Of a DNA stretch of 64,000 nucleotides, positions 34,650-42,335 are shown piece after piece. The notes under the pieces were generated by a model, which saw nothing but the letters and a program-made list of their open reading frames with translations, searched no databases and had not been told where the DNA came from. Both the position numbers and the translations under genes were made by a program. The DNA is from Sinomonas sp. P10A9 (GTDB taxonomy: Bacteria; Actinomycetota; Actinomycetes; Actinomycetales; Micrococcaceae), in contig NZ_CP163302.1 of NCBI RefSeq assembly GCF_041022165.1, positions 806,001-870,000 of the forward strand. The letters run 5' to 3'. Position 1 is the stretch's first letter. Each line of letters begins with the position of its first letter.

Positions 34650-34766
34650 GTTACGGCGGCCACAGCGTGGGGGAAACGCCCGGACCCATCCCGAACCCGG
34701 AAGCTAAGACCCACAGCGCCGATGGTACTGCACCCGCCAGGGTGTGGGAGAGTAGGACACCGCCGG
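34650..34766 (+). rRNA. rrf: 5S ribosomal RNA
   Basis: A 117-base 5S rRNA. GTTACGGCGGCC at the 5' end pairs with the terminal GGACACCGCCGGAC region, and CCCGAACCCGGAAGCTAAG forms the conserved loop B/C arm. Confidence 0.95.
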
Positions 34767-34783
34767 ACAACCATTCAAGGCAG

Positions 34784-34810
34784 AACGGGCCCCACCACGT
34801 GGGGCCCGTT
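34784..34810 (+). terminator. rRNA operon terminator
   Basis: A 12-bp perfect stem (34784-34795 with 34799-34810) with a 3-base loop is followed by CCCCTTTAA, just after 5S. Confidence 0.85.
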
Positions 34811-34870
34811 CCCCTTTAAGCGCTGATCCTCTTCGGCAAGAGCGGACTTCGGCCGAGGATGGGTTGCACC

Positions 34871-34876
34871 TACGAT
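34871..34876 (+). promoter_or_regulatory. -10 element TACGAT, leaderless type
   Basis: TACGAT ends 7 bases before the ATG at 34884 of the SRPBCC gene, with no ribosome binding site. Confidence 0.55.
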
Positions 34877-34883
34877 CGAGTGC

Positions 34884-35387
34884 ATGGACCCACTCTTCTC
34901 GCACGCCTCGCAGACCGACGGGGACAAACCAGCCCAAGGTGACGCGCCGCCGTCGCGCGTCTACCGTCTCGCGCTGCCCGTGCCACGGGACATCGTGTAC
35001 AACGCGTTCGTCGGAGACCTCCACTTGTGGTGGCCAGCCGCGTACACCGGCTTCGGCGCGGGAACCCATGCGTTCCTCGAAGAAGGCATCGTGGGAGAGG
35101 AAGGGCCGGACGGGACGCTCCAGGTCTGGGGCGAGGTGGCCCGCGAGGATCCCGGCGAACTCCTCGAGCTCGTCTGGAAGCTCGCCTGGCGGCCCGATGC
35201 CCCGACGCGGCTCGAGATCGTCTTCGAGGACTGCGACGGCGGGACGGTGGTCACTCTGACCCATGACGGGTGGGCCGCTGGCTCCGAGGGGCGGAAGCAG
35301 TTCGAGAAGTACGCCGACTGGCCCGAGATTCTCGGTCGATTCGCCGCGTTCTTCGGTGAGCCGGCCGAATCGGTCGAGACGGTCTAG
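34884..35387 (+). CDS. SRPBCC (START-like) domain protein
   Basis: A 167-residue protein with the Activator-of-Hsp90/AHSA1-like SRPBCC pattern: an opening strand with PRDIVYNAFV, a tryptophan-rich segment HLWWPAAY, a middle strand LLELVWKLAWRP, GGTVVTLTHDGW, and a closing helix near DWPEILGRFAAFFGE. The fold makes a cavity for hydrophobic ligands; the ligand here is unknown. Its stop codon shares the palindromic CTAG with the stop of the convergent LacI-type gene, a 4-base tail-to-tail overlap. Confidence 0.8.
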   Translation: MDPLFSHASQTDGDKPAQGDAPPSRVYRLALPVPRDIVYNAFVGDLHLWWPAAYTGFGAGTHAFLEEGIVGEEGPDGTLQVWGEVAREDPGELLELVWKLAWRPDAPTRLEIVFEDCDGGTVVTLTHDGWAAGSEGRKQFEKYADWPEILGRFAAFFGEPAESVETV

Positions 35388-36421
35388 CGGAGCGACCGCG
35401 GGACGGCAGTGCTCATGCGGATCACGAATTCGGGTTCGACAATGCGGGTTTCGGGCTCGGCTCCATCGGACTCGAGCTCCTTGATCAGCATGTGCGCTGC
35501 ATCGGCGCCTTGGCGGGCCGGGGCCTGGTCGAAGGTCGTGAGGCCGAACATCTCACCGAGCTCGTGGCCGTCAATGCCGATCACCGACACGTCGTAGGGC
35601 ACCTGGAGACCCAGCTGCTGTGCGGCTGTGATCGCCCCGATGGCCATCTCATCCGATGCGGCGAAGATCGCGGTGGGGCGTCCGGCAGGGGACGCGAGGA
35701 GGCGTTTGGCCGTGGCATGGGCGCCGGCAATCGTGAAGTCCGTGGGCGCAAGCCACTCAGGCCGTACACGGACGCCGGCCTCGCGCATGGCGGCCTCGAA
35801 GCCGAGACGACGGTTCGCCGGGAGCGCGAAGTCGCGCTCGAATTCGGGGGTGCCGCTCAGATGGCCGATGTCGCGGTGGCCCAGGCCGAGCAGGTGCTCG
35901 GTAGCGTGCTTGGCCACCGCGAAGTCATCGATATGGAGTGTGGCGACGCCTTCGATGGCGCCGCCGAGTCCGACGATCGGCCGGCCCACGCGCAGCAACT
36001 GGGCGACCTCGGCGGGTGAGAGCTCGAGCGAGACGGCCACGACGCCGTCGAGCCTCTGGCGGCGCAGGAAGTCCGTCAGTACGCTCTGCCGTCTGCCGGG
36101 CTGTTCGCCTGTGTTGTAGAGGGTGAGGTCATAGCCGGCCTCGAGCAGGGCCTTCGAAACGCCCTCGAGGACAGAGGAGAAGAACCAGCGGCTCACGGTG
36201 GGCACCATGACGCCGATGTTGCGGGTCCGCCCCGAGGCGAGGCTCGAGGCGTTGTACGAGGGCACGAAACCGAGTTCCGCGGCCGCGTCGAGGACCCTCT
36301 GGCGGCTCTTCTCCGAGACGTTGCCCCGTCCGCTGAGTGCGCGGGACACGGTGGCCATCGAGACGCCCGCCGACTGTGCGACGTCGCGGATGCTCACGCT
36401 CGTCCCGGGGTCGTCCTTCAT
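35384..36421 (-). CDS. LacI-family repressor, likely maltodextrin regulator
   Basis: A 345-residue regulator. The N-terminal helix-turn-helix and hinge read SIRDVAQSAGVSMATVSRALSGRGNVSEKSR and YNASSLASGRT. The rest is a periplasmic-binding-protein-like sugar domain with NIGVMVP, DGVVAVS, AIFAASDEMAIGAI and VSVIGIDG. The start at 36421 is set by GAGAAGGG upstream; an earlier ATG in frame lies inside the preceding gene. It sits 28 bp after a GH13 gene on the same strand. Operators of the LacI type flank the promoters of that gene and of malE, so it probably represses both until a maltodextrin-like inducer is present. Confidence 0.9.
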   Translation of the reverse strand: MKDDPGTSVSIRDVAQSAGVSMATVSRALSGRGNVSEKSRQRVLDAAAELGFVPSYNASSLASGRTRNIGVMVPTVSRWFFSSVLEGVSKALLEAGYDLTLYNTGEQPGRRQSVLTDFLRRQRLDGVVAVSLELSPAEVAQLLRVGRPIVGLGGAIEGVATLHIDDFAVAKHATEHLLGLGHRDIGHLSGTPEFERDFALPANRRLGFEAAMREAGVRVRPEWLAPTDFTIAGAHATAKRLLASPAGRPTAIFAASDEMAIGAITAAQQLGLQVPYDVSVIGIDGHELGEMFGLTTFDQAPARQGADAAHMLIKELESDGAEPETRIVEPEFVIRMSTAVPRSLR

Positions 36422-36449
36422 GCGGCCCTTCTCCTCTACGACGTCGGCG

Positions 36450-38183
36450 TTATTCGCCCAGTATGAGCCAGGCGGCCTCTCCGGGGCCGAGATCCGCAGA
36501 CCCGGTTTCACCAGACCGGACTGCGACCTCGAGGAGCGGCAGGGGCACTGCGGACTCGCCGGCGTTCAGCATGACCAGAATAGTGCCGTTCGCGAAGGCC
36601 AGGACGCCATCCCCGCATAGATCAGGGACCCAGGCCAGGCTTCCCGCGCCGAGCACGCGTTCCCGCCGGTGCGAAAGCGCACGCCGGTAGAGGTTCAGAT
36701 GGGATTCGGAGGCAAGCGCCTGGGCATCCCGGGCGAGCTCTGCCCAGAGCTCCGGTTGAGGGAGCCAGCTTGCGCCCGACTCGCTGAATCCGTGGGCCGG
36801 TGCCCCGGACCGCCAGGGGATCGGCACGCGGCACCCGTCGCGGCCCACGCGCTCACCGCCAGTGCGATGGAACGTCGGGTCCTGTCGCTCGTGCGGGGCG
36901 ATGAACGTGTTGTCCACGAGGCCGAGCTCCTCGCCCTGGTAGAGGTAGGCGCTGCCCGGCAGCCCCAGCATGAACAGCGTGGCTGCGCGCGCCCTGGTGC
37001 GGCCCAGAGCCACGTCCGGCTGCGGGTCCTCGGGGCCGAGTCCCTCACCGACGTTCAGGCCCACGCCGGGCAGGCCGAGCCGGGAGGCATGCCGGACCAC
37101 GTCATGGTTCGAGAGCACCCAAGTAGTCGGGGCCCCCACGGCGTCGAACGCCTCGAAGGACGCGTTGACGACGGCGCGCAGCGCCTCCGCCTCGAAGGGA
37201 GCCCCCAGGAAGGGGAAGTTGAAGGCCTGATGGAGCTGGTCAGGGGCGACCCACTGGGCCATGCGGTCGAGCGGATCGACGTTCGCCTCGGCACACAGGA
37301 CGCGGTCCGGGCCGTATTCGGCGAGGATGGCACGCCATCTCCGGTAGACGTCCCTGAGTGCAGGCTGGCCGAACATCGGCGCGAGATGCCCCGGGAACCC
37401 CGGCGAGGACCCGCCGTCGGCCTTGCCTCCCCAGTCCGGGAGCCCCGCCGCCTTGACGAGCGCGTGGGCGACGTCGACGCGGAAGCCGGCCGCGCCGCGG
37501 TCGAGCCAGAAGCGCAGGACGCGCTCGAACTCGTCGCCCACGGCAGGGTTGTCCCAGTTGAAGTCCGGCTGGCTCGAGTCGAAGAGGTGCAGGTACCACT
37601 GCCCCGCCGTGCCGTCAGGCTCGGTGATGCGCGTCCAAGCCGGTCCGCCGAAGTGGGATTCCCAGTTGTTGGGCGGAAGCTCGCCGTGCTCGCCGCGGCC
37701 GTCCCGGAAGATGAAGTGGTCCCGTGCGGGGCTTCCGTGTCCGGAGGCGAGGGCCGCACGGAACATGGTGTGCTCGCTCGAGCAGTGGTTGGGCACGAGG
37801 TCCACGATGATGTGCAGCCCTAGCTCGCGGGCGCGGGCGGCCAGGGCGTCGAAGTCCGCGAGGGTGCCGAAGAGCGGGTCGACGTCGCGATAGTCGGCGA
37901 CGTCGTAGCCGCCGTCGCGCTGGGGGGAGACATAGAACGGGGAGAGCCATACGGCGTCCGCACCGAGGTCCGCGATGTGGTGGAGCTCAGCTGTGATGCC
38001 CGCGAGGTCGCCGACGCCGTCACCGGAGGCGTCGCGGAAGGACCGCGGGTAGATCTGGTAGATGACGGCGGAGCGCCACCAGTCGTCGCTGGACGATGCC
38101 TCGTGGACCGGCACGAGGGGGCCCACGATCGGATTCTCGGCCAGGCCGGAGAGCGGAGCGAGGGCGGCAGTCGAAAGAGCCAT
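36450..38183 (-). CDS. GH13 alpha-glucosidase
   Basis: A 577-residue intracellular alpha-amylase-family enzyme of the oligo-1,6-glucosidase/alpha-glucosidase type (GH13_23/30-like). WWRSAVIYQIYPRSF opens the barrel, followed by VDLVPNHCS. Asp237 in FRVDVAHAL is the nucleophile, Glu299 in VLCAEAN the acid/base, and Asp361 in VLSNHD the third catalytic residue. It would cut glucose from maltodextrins imported by the divergent malEFG system. The ATG at 38183 has AGGA 8 bases upstream; one three codons earlier lacks this spacing. lacI follows after 28 bp. Confidence 0.92.
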   Translation of the reverse strand: MALSTAALAPLSGLAENPIVGPLVPVHEASSSDDWWRSAVIYQIYPRSFRDASGDGVGDLAGITAELHHIADLGADAVWLSPFYVSPQRDGGYDVADYRDVDPLFGTLADFDALAARARELGLHIIVDLVPNHCSSEHTMFRAALASGHGSPARDHFIFRDGRGEHGELPPNNWESHFGGPAWTRITEPDGTAGQWYLHLFDSSQPDFNWDNPAVGDEFERVLRFWLDRGAAGFRVDVAHALVKAAGLPDWGGKADGGSSPGFPGHLAPMFGQPALRDVYRRWRAILAEYGPDRVLCAEANVDPLDRMAQWVAPDQLHQAFNFPFLGAPFEAEALRAVVNASFEAFDAVGAPTTWVLSNHDVVRHASRLGLPGVGLNVGEGLGPEDPQPDVALGRTRARAATLFMLGLPGSAYLYQGEELGLVDNTFIAPHERQDPTFHRTGGERVGRDGCRVPIPWRSGAPAHGFSESGASWLPQPELWAELARDAQALASESHLNLYRRALSHRRERVLGAGSLAWVPDLCGDGVLAFANGTILVMLNAGESAVPLPLLEVAVRSGETGSADLGPGEAAWLILGE

Positions 38184-38214
38184 GCGGGACATCCTGACAC
38201 AGCGCGGACGATAT

Positions 38215-38228
38215 TGGAAACGTTTACA
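38215..38228. promoter_or_regulatory. LacI-type operator upstream of the GH13 gene
   Basis: TGGAAACGTTTACA is a near-palindrome with the central CG typical of LacI-family operators. It lies 32 bp before the GH13 start and overlaps a CAATAT that could be its -10. Confidence 0.75.
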
Positions 38229-38259
38229 GACCCCGGTTCCCATCGAGTAGACGGATTGC

Positions 38260-38288
38260 TTGGCGTTTGCAGATCTACTGTGTAGTAT
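38260..38288 (+). promoter_or_regulatory. malE promoter
   Basis: TTGGCG (38260-38265) and TAGTAT (38283-38288) are separated by 17 bases. The operator at 38290-38303 covers the expected transcription start, so a bound repressor would block initiation. Confidence 0.7.
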
Positions 38289-38289
38289 C

Positions 38290-38303
38290 TGCAAGCGTTT
38301 CCA
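38290..38303. promoter_or_regulatory. LacI-type operator at the malE transcription start
   Basis: TGCAAGCGTTTCCA, the complement of TGGAAACGCTTGCA, matches the first operator at most positions. The two centres are 75 bp apart, so one repressor could control both divergent promoters. Confidence 0.78.
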
Positions 38304-38372
38304 ATTGTGAGGTGCTTCACTTGACTGCCCCGTGCGGACGGCCCTCACGTCGATCCAGAAGGGACACCAACG

Positions 38373-39668
38373 ATGGTGCGAATTACCCCTCAGTCCGCCC
38401 TCAGCCGCCGGAACTTCGTCACCGGCGCTGCCGGGGCCGCTGCACTCCTCGGCCTCGCCGCCTGCGGAGCCAACACCGCAAGCTCCACGGCAACGACCCA
38501 AGCCGCGAAGAACCTCGCCGCGAGCGGGGCAAGCACGATCACGATGTGGCTCGACGCCGAGCGCGCGCCCGCCCTGAAGGAGGTGGCCGACAAGTTCAAG
38601 GCGGACACCGGGATCGAGGTCAAGCTGATCGTCAAGGACTTCGCCGCGGTCCGTGACGACTTCATCACCCAGGTCCCCACGGGCAAGGGCCCGGACCTGA
38701 TCGTGGGCCCGCACGACTGGCTGGGCAAGTTCGTCCAGAATGGCGTCATCGCGCCCGTCGAGCTCGGCGACAAGAAGTCGGGCTTCCAGGACGCCGCCGT
38801 GCGCGCCATGACGTACAACGGCTCGATCTACGGTGTGCCGTATGCGGTCGAGAACATCGGGCTCATCCGCAACACCGCGCTCGTCGACTCGGCCTCCGCC
38901 ACGTTCGACGAGGTCCTCGCCAAGGGTGGCAGCGCCGTGGCCGCGGGCAAGGCCAAGTACGCGTTCCTCGTGGGCCTCGACCCCAAGCAGGGCGACCCGT
39001 ACCACCTGTACCCGCTGCAGACCTCGATGGGAGTGCAGGTCTTCGGCCTCGATTCCAAGGGCGAGTACGACGCGAAGCAGCTCACCCTCGGGGGCGCGAG
39101 CGGCGCCGCGTTCGCCGCCAAGCTCAAGGAATGGGGCGACGCCGGCTCCAAGGTGCTCAACTCCAACATCACGGGCGACATCGCCAAGGAGAAGTTCCTC
39201 GCGGGCGAGAGCCCCTACTACCTCACGGGCCCGTGGAACGTGCCGGACATGCAGAAGAAGGGCCTCAAGATCGCGGTCGATCCGCTGCCCAAGACCGGTG
39301 ACAAGGACGCCCAGCCGTTCCTCGGCGTCAACGGCTTCTTCATCTCCGCCAAGAGCGCCAACGCCCTCGCGACCAACGAGTTCGTGGTCAACTACCTCAC
39401 GACCGAGTCCGTCCAGGATTCCATGTTCAAGGCCGGAGGCCGCCCGCCGGCGCTCAAGGCCTCGTTCGACAAGGCGTCCAGCGACCCGATCGTCAAGGCG
39501 TTCGGCGAGATCGGGGCCAAGGGCGTTCCGATGCCCGCCATCCCGGCGATGTCCTCTGTCTGGGCCGACTGGGGCTCCACCGAGCTGGCGCTCATCAAGG
39601 GCCAGGGCGACCCGGCGACGGAGTGGGCCAAGATGGCCGATTCCATCAAGGGCAAGATCGGCGCCTAG
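38373..39668 (+). CDS. malE: Maltose/maltodextrin ABC transporter binding lipoprotein
   Basis: A 431-residue extracellular sugar-binding protein. SRRNFVTG contains twin arginines (12-13) and the signal ends in GLAAC, so Cys31 is probably lipidated after Tat export. The mature protein shows the MalE pattern: TITMWLDAERAPALKEVADKF, GPDLIVGPHDWLGKF, YLTGPWNVPDM and FLGVNGFFISAKS. It delivers maltodextrins to MalF-MalG encoded next. Expression is probably controlled by the operator at its transcription start. A stable hairpin follows the gene and may protect the malE part of the message so that more binding protein than permease is made. Confidence 0.93.
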   Translation: MVRITPQSALSRRNFVTGAAGAAALLGLAACGANTASSTATTQAAKNLAASGASTITMWLDAERAPALKEVADKFKADTGIEVKLIVKDFAAVRDDFITQVPTGKGPDLIVGPHDWLGKFVQNGVIAPVELGDKKSGFQDAAVRAMTYNGSIYGVPYAVENIGLIRNTALVDSASATFDEVLAKGGSAVAAGKAKYAFLVGLDPKQGDPYHLYPLQTSMGVQVFGLDSKGEYDAKQLTLGGASGAAFAAKLKEWGDAGSKVLNSNITGDIAKEKFLAGESPYYLTGPWNVPDMQKKGLKIAVDPLPKTGDKDAQPFLGVNGFFISAKSANALATNEFVVNYLTTESVQDSMFKAGGRPPALKASFDKASSDPIVKAFGEIGAKGVPMPAIPAMSSVWADWGSTELALIKGQGDPATEWAKMADSIKGKIGA

Positions 39669-39687
39669 CGGCCGTCCCGACCACCGG

Positions 39688-39723
39688 CGGCGGCGCGCGC
39701 CGAGCCTGACGCGCGCGCCGCCG
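39688..39723 (+). terminator. Hairpin between malE and malF
   Basis: A 13-bp GC-only stem (39688-39700 with 39711-39723) with a 10-base loop lies in the malE-malF gap. Inside an operon this position suggests partial termination or 3' protection of malE mRNA rather than a complete stop. Confidence 0.6.
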
Positions 39724-39769
39724 TCGTACGTCCCCCACGCCAACCACGCCGAGAACCGAAGGAAACCCC

Positions 39770-41410
39770 ATGGCCCGAGCCGAGCAGCTCTCCGCCCCGA
39801 CGCACGACGGCGCTGTCCCCGCCTCCCAGCCCCCCGCCCCCATGCCTCGGGTGCCGCAGCGTGGCCGGCGCAGCCCGGACTCATGGAAGGGCACCCTCGC
39901 CAAAATCGTGCTGCTGGGCCTCGTCGACGCCCTCGCCGTATACATCTGCATGGCCCTGTTCTTCTCCCACTCGTGGGCCGTGCTGGCCATAGCGGCCGCG
40001 GTGACGCTGCTCATCAACTGGATCTACCTTCGCCGGGGCGGCCTCCCGGCGAAGTACCTCGCCCCCGGTGTGCTGTTCCTCGCGGTGTTCCAGGTGGTCG
40101 TTGTCGTGTTCTCCGGCTACATCGCCTTCACGAACTACGGCGACGGGCACAACAGCACCAAGGAGGACGCGATCTCGTCGATCCTGACCTCATCACAGAA
40201 GCGCGTCCCCGACTCGCCTGCGTACCGGACGTCGGTGCTCACGAAGGACGGCTCGTACTACCTCCTCGTGACGGACCCGAAGGGCGCCGCGGAGATCGGA
40301 ACGACGGGCAAGAAGCTCGAGCCCGCCCCTGGCGCTGTCAAGGATTCCACGGGCAAGGCTAAGAGCCTCGACGGGTACCAGACCCTCGCACTGTCCGACC
40401 TCGTGGCCCACCAGCAGGACGTCCTGGGCCTCGTGGTGCCCGTCTCCGACAGCCCCGGCGACGGTACGCTGCGCACCCAGGACGGCTCGAGCGCCTACAT
40501 CTTCCGCTCGTCGATCGCCTACGACGCCGCCGCGGACACCATGACGGAGACGGACACCGGCACGGTGTACCGGGACTCGGGGCAGGGCGACTTCGTCTCG
40601 GCCTCGGGGGACAAGCTCGCCACGGGCTGGAAGATCGACGTCGGCTTCAAGAACTTCGTCACGGCCTTCACGGACGAGGGCCTGCGCGGCCCGCTCCTGG
40701 CCGTGACGCTGTGGACGTTCACGTTCGCGATCGCCTCGGTGCTGCTGACGTTCGCGCTCGGGCTCTTCCTCGCGGTCACCTTCAACCGCCCCGACCTCAA
40801 GGGCAAGAAGGTGTACCGGATCCTCATGATCCTGCCGTACGCTTTCCCCGCGTTCCTCTCGGGCCTCGTGTGGGCCGGGCTGCTCAACCCGGAGTTCGGG
40901 TTCATCAACAACGCGCTGCTCGGCGGGGCACACATCGGCTGGCTCACCGATCCGGTCCTCGCGAAGATCTCGGTGCTCGTGGTCAACCTCTGGCTTGGTT
41001 TCCCCTACATGTTCCTCGTGTGCACGGGCGCGCTCCAGTCGCTGCCCGAGGACGTCGACGAGGCGGCCCGCATGGACGGCGCGAGCCCGTGGCGGATCTT
41101 CCGCTCGATCAAGCTCCCGCTCCTGCTCGTCTCGACCGCGCCCCTGCTCATCTCCTCGTTCGCCTTCAACTTCAACAACTTCAACGTCATCTACATGCTC
41201 ACGAACGGCGGTCCGCGCTTCGCGGACACCACGCGGGACATCGGCGCGACGGACATCCTCATCACGCTCGTGTACAAGAGCGCCTTCGGCGTGGGCACCG
41301 GCCGCGACTACGGTCTTGCGAGCGCCCTCGCGATCATCATCTTCATCATCGTCGCGACCGTCTCGGCGATCAGCTTCAAGCAGACCAAGGCACTCGAGGA
41401 CGTGAACTGA
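39770..41410 (+). CDS. malF: Maltose/maltodextrin ABC transporter permease MalF
   Basis: A 546-residue membrane protein. After a Pro/Ala-rich cytoplasmic start there are three hydrophobic segments (about residues 40-125), then a large outside loop of about 180 residues, characteristic of MalF, and five more segments. DVDEAARMDGASPWRIFRSIKLPLL is the EAA loop that docks with the ATPase. The outside loop matches MalF in place and size but not closely in sequence. A G/A-rich stretch with GAAGGAAA lies before the ATG. malG starts two bases after the stop. Confidence 0.93.
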   Translation: MARAEQLSAPTHDGAVPASQPPAPMPRVPQRGRRSPDSWKGTLAKIVLLGLVDALAVYICMALFFSHSWAVLAIAAAVTLLINWIYLRRGGLPAKYLAPGVLFLAVFQVVVVVFSGYIAFTNYGDGHNSTKEDAISSILTSSQKRVPDSPAYRTSVLTKDGSYYLLVTDPKGAAEIGTTGKKLEPAPGAVKDSTGKAKSLDGYQTLALSDLVAHQQDVLGLVVPVSDSPGDGTLRTQDGSSAYIFRSSIAYDAAADTMTETDTGTVYRDSGQGDFVSASGDKLATGWKIDVGFKNFVTAFTDEGLRGPLLAVTLWTFTFAIASVLLTFALGLFLAVTFNRPDLKGKKVYRILMILPYAFPAFLSGLVWAGLLNPEFGFINNALLGGAHIGWLTDPVLAKISVLVVNLWLGFPYMFLVCTGALQSLPEDVDEAARMDGASPWRIFRSIKLPLLLVSTAPLLISSFAFNFNNFNVIYMLTNGGPRFADTTRDIGATDILITLVYKSAFGVGTGRDYGLASALAIIIFIIVATVSAISFKQTKALEDVN

Positions 41411-41411
41411 C

Positions 41412-42335
41412 ATGAGCGCAGCACCCACCACTGCCACCTCGCCGCGCACGACGCCGCAGCTCGCCTCCCGCCGCCGGCTCCCCTTCGGGCGGTGGCTGAG
41501 GGAGAAGGGGTGGCGGCACGCCGTCGGCGTCGTCGTGAGCATCTTCGCGGTGTTCCCGCTCCTGTATGTCCTCTCGGCCGCGTTCAACCCCTCGGGCACC
41601 CTGGCCGGGTCCGCCTCGCTCTTCTCGGACCTCTCCCTGGACAACTTCGCCAAGCTCTTCGGCAACGAGCAGCGCCCCTTCGGCAGGTGGTTCGTGAACA
41701 CGCTCTTCATCGGGCTCGTGACCTCGGCCGCGAGTGTGCTGCTCGGCGCGATGGCCGCGTACGCGTTCTCCCGTATGCGCTTCACCGGCCGGCGCGTGGG
41801 ACTGCTGAGCCTGCTGCTGCTGCAGATGTTCCCCCAGCTGCTCGCCGTCGTCGCGATCTTCCTCCTGCTCAACGGCATCGGCGAGGTCATCCCCGCCCTC
41901 GGCCTCGGCAGCCAGCTCGGCCTCATCATGGTGTACCTCGGCGGGGCGCTCGGCGTGAACACGTACCTCATGTACGGGTTCTTCAACACCGTCCCCGTCT
42001 CCCTCGATGAGGCCGCCAAGATCGACGGCGCGAGCCACGCGCAGATCTTCTTCGGCATCATCCTGCGGCTCGTCACCCCGATCCTGGCCGTAGTGGGGCT
42101 CCTGACGTTCATCGGCATCTCGAGCGAGTTCGTCATCGCCTCCGTGGTCCTCACCGATCCGAATACGCAGACGCTCGCCGTGGGCCTGTACTCGTTCGTC
42201 GCCAACCAGCGCACCGAGGACTGGGGCGTGTTCGCGAGCGGTGCCGTGCTCGCGGCGCTGCCGGTCATGGCCCTGTTCCTCTTCCTCCAGCGGTACATCG
42301 TCTCCGGTCTCGTGGCCGGCTCGGTCAAGGGGTGA
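41412..42335 (+). CDS. malG: Maltose/maltodextrin ABC transporter permease MalG
   Basis: The 307-residue second permease subunit, with six hydrophobic segments and the EAA loop SLDEAAKIDGASHAQIFFGIILRL. FPLLYVLSAAFNPSGTL is a typical MalG opening. It pairs with MalF to form the channel. No ATPase gene lies in this operon; the MsmK/UgpC-type ATPase at 46479-47567 is the likely energy-coupling subunit. The next gene overlaps its stop by 4 bases. Confidence 0.94.
   Translation: MSAAPTTATSPRTTPQLASRRRLPFGRWLREKGWRHAVGVVVSIFAVFPLLYVLSAAFNPSGTLAGSASLFSDLSLDNFAKLFGNEQRPFGRWFVNTLFIGLVTSAASVLLGAMAAYAFSRMRFTGRRVGLLSLLLLQMFPQLLAVVAIFLLLNGIGEVIPALGLGSQLGLIMVYLGGALGVNTYLMYGFFNTVPVSLDEAAKIDGASHAQIFFGIILRLVTPILAVVGLLTFIGISSEFVIASVVLTDPNTQTLAVGLYSFVANQRTEDWGVFASGAVLAALPVMALFLFLQRYIVSGLVAGSVKG

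Noticed and set aside
38184..39884. Upstream extension of the GH13 alpha-glucosidase frame on the minus strand
   Set aside because: It runs antisense through malE, has no family sequence, and lies upstream of the operator and a proper ribosome binding site.
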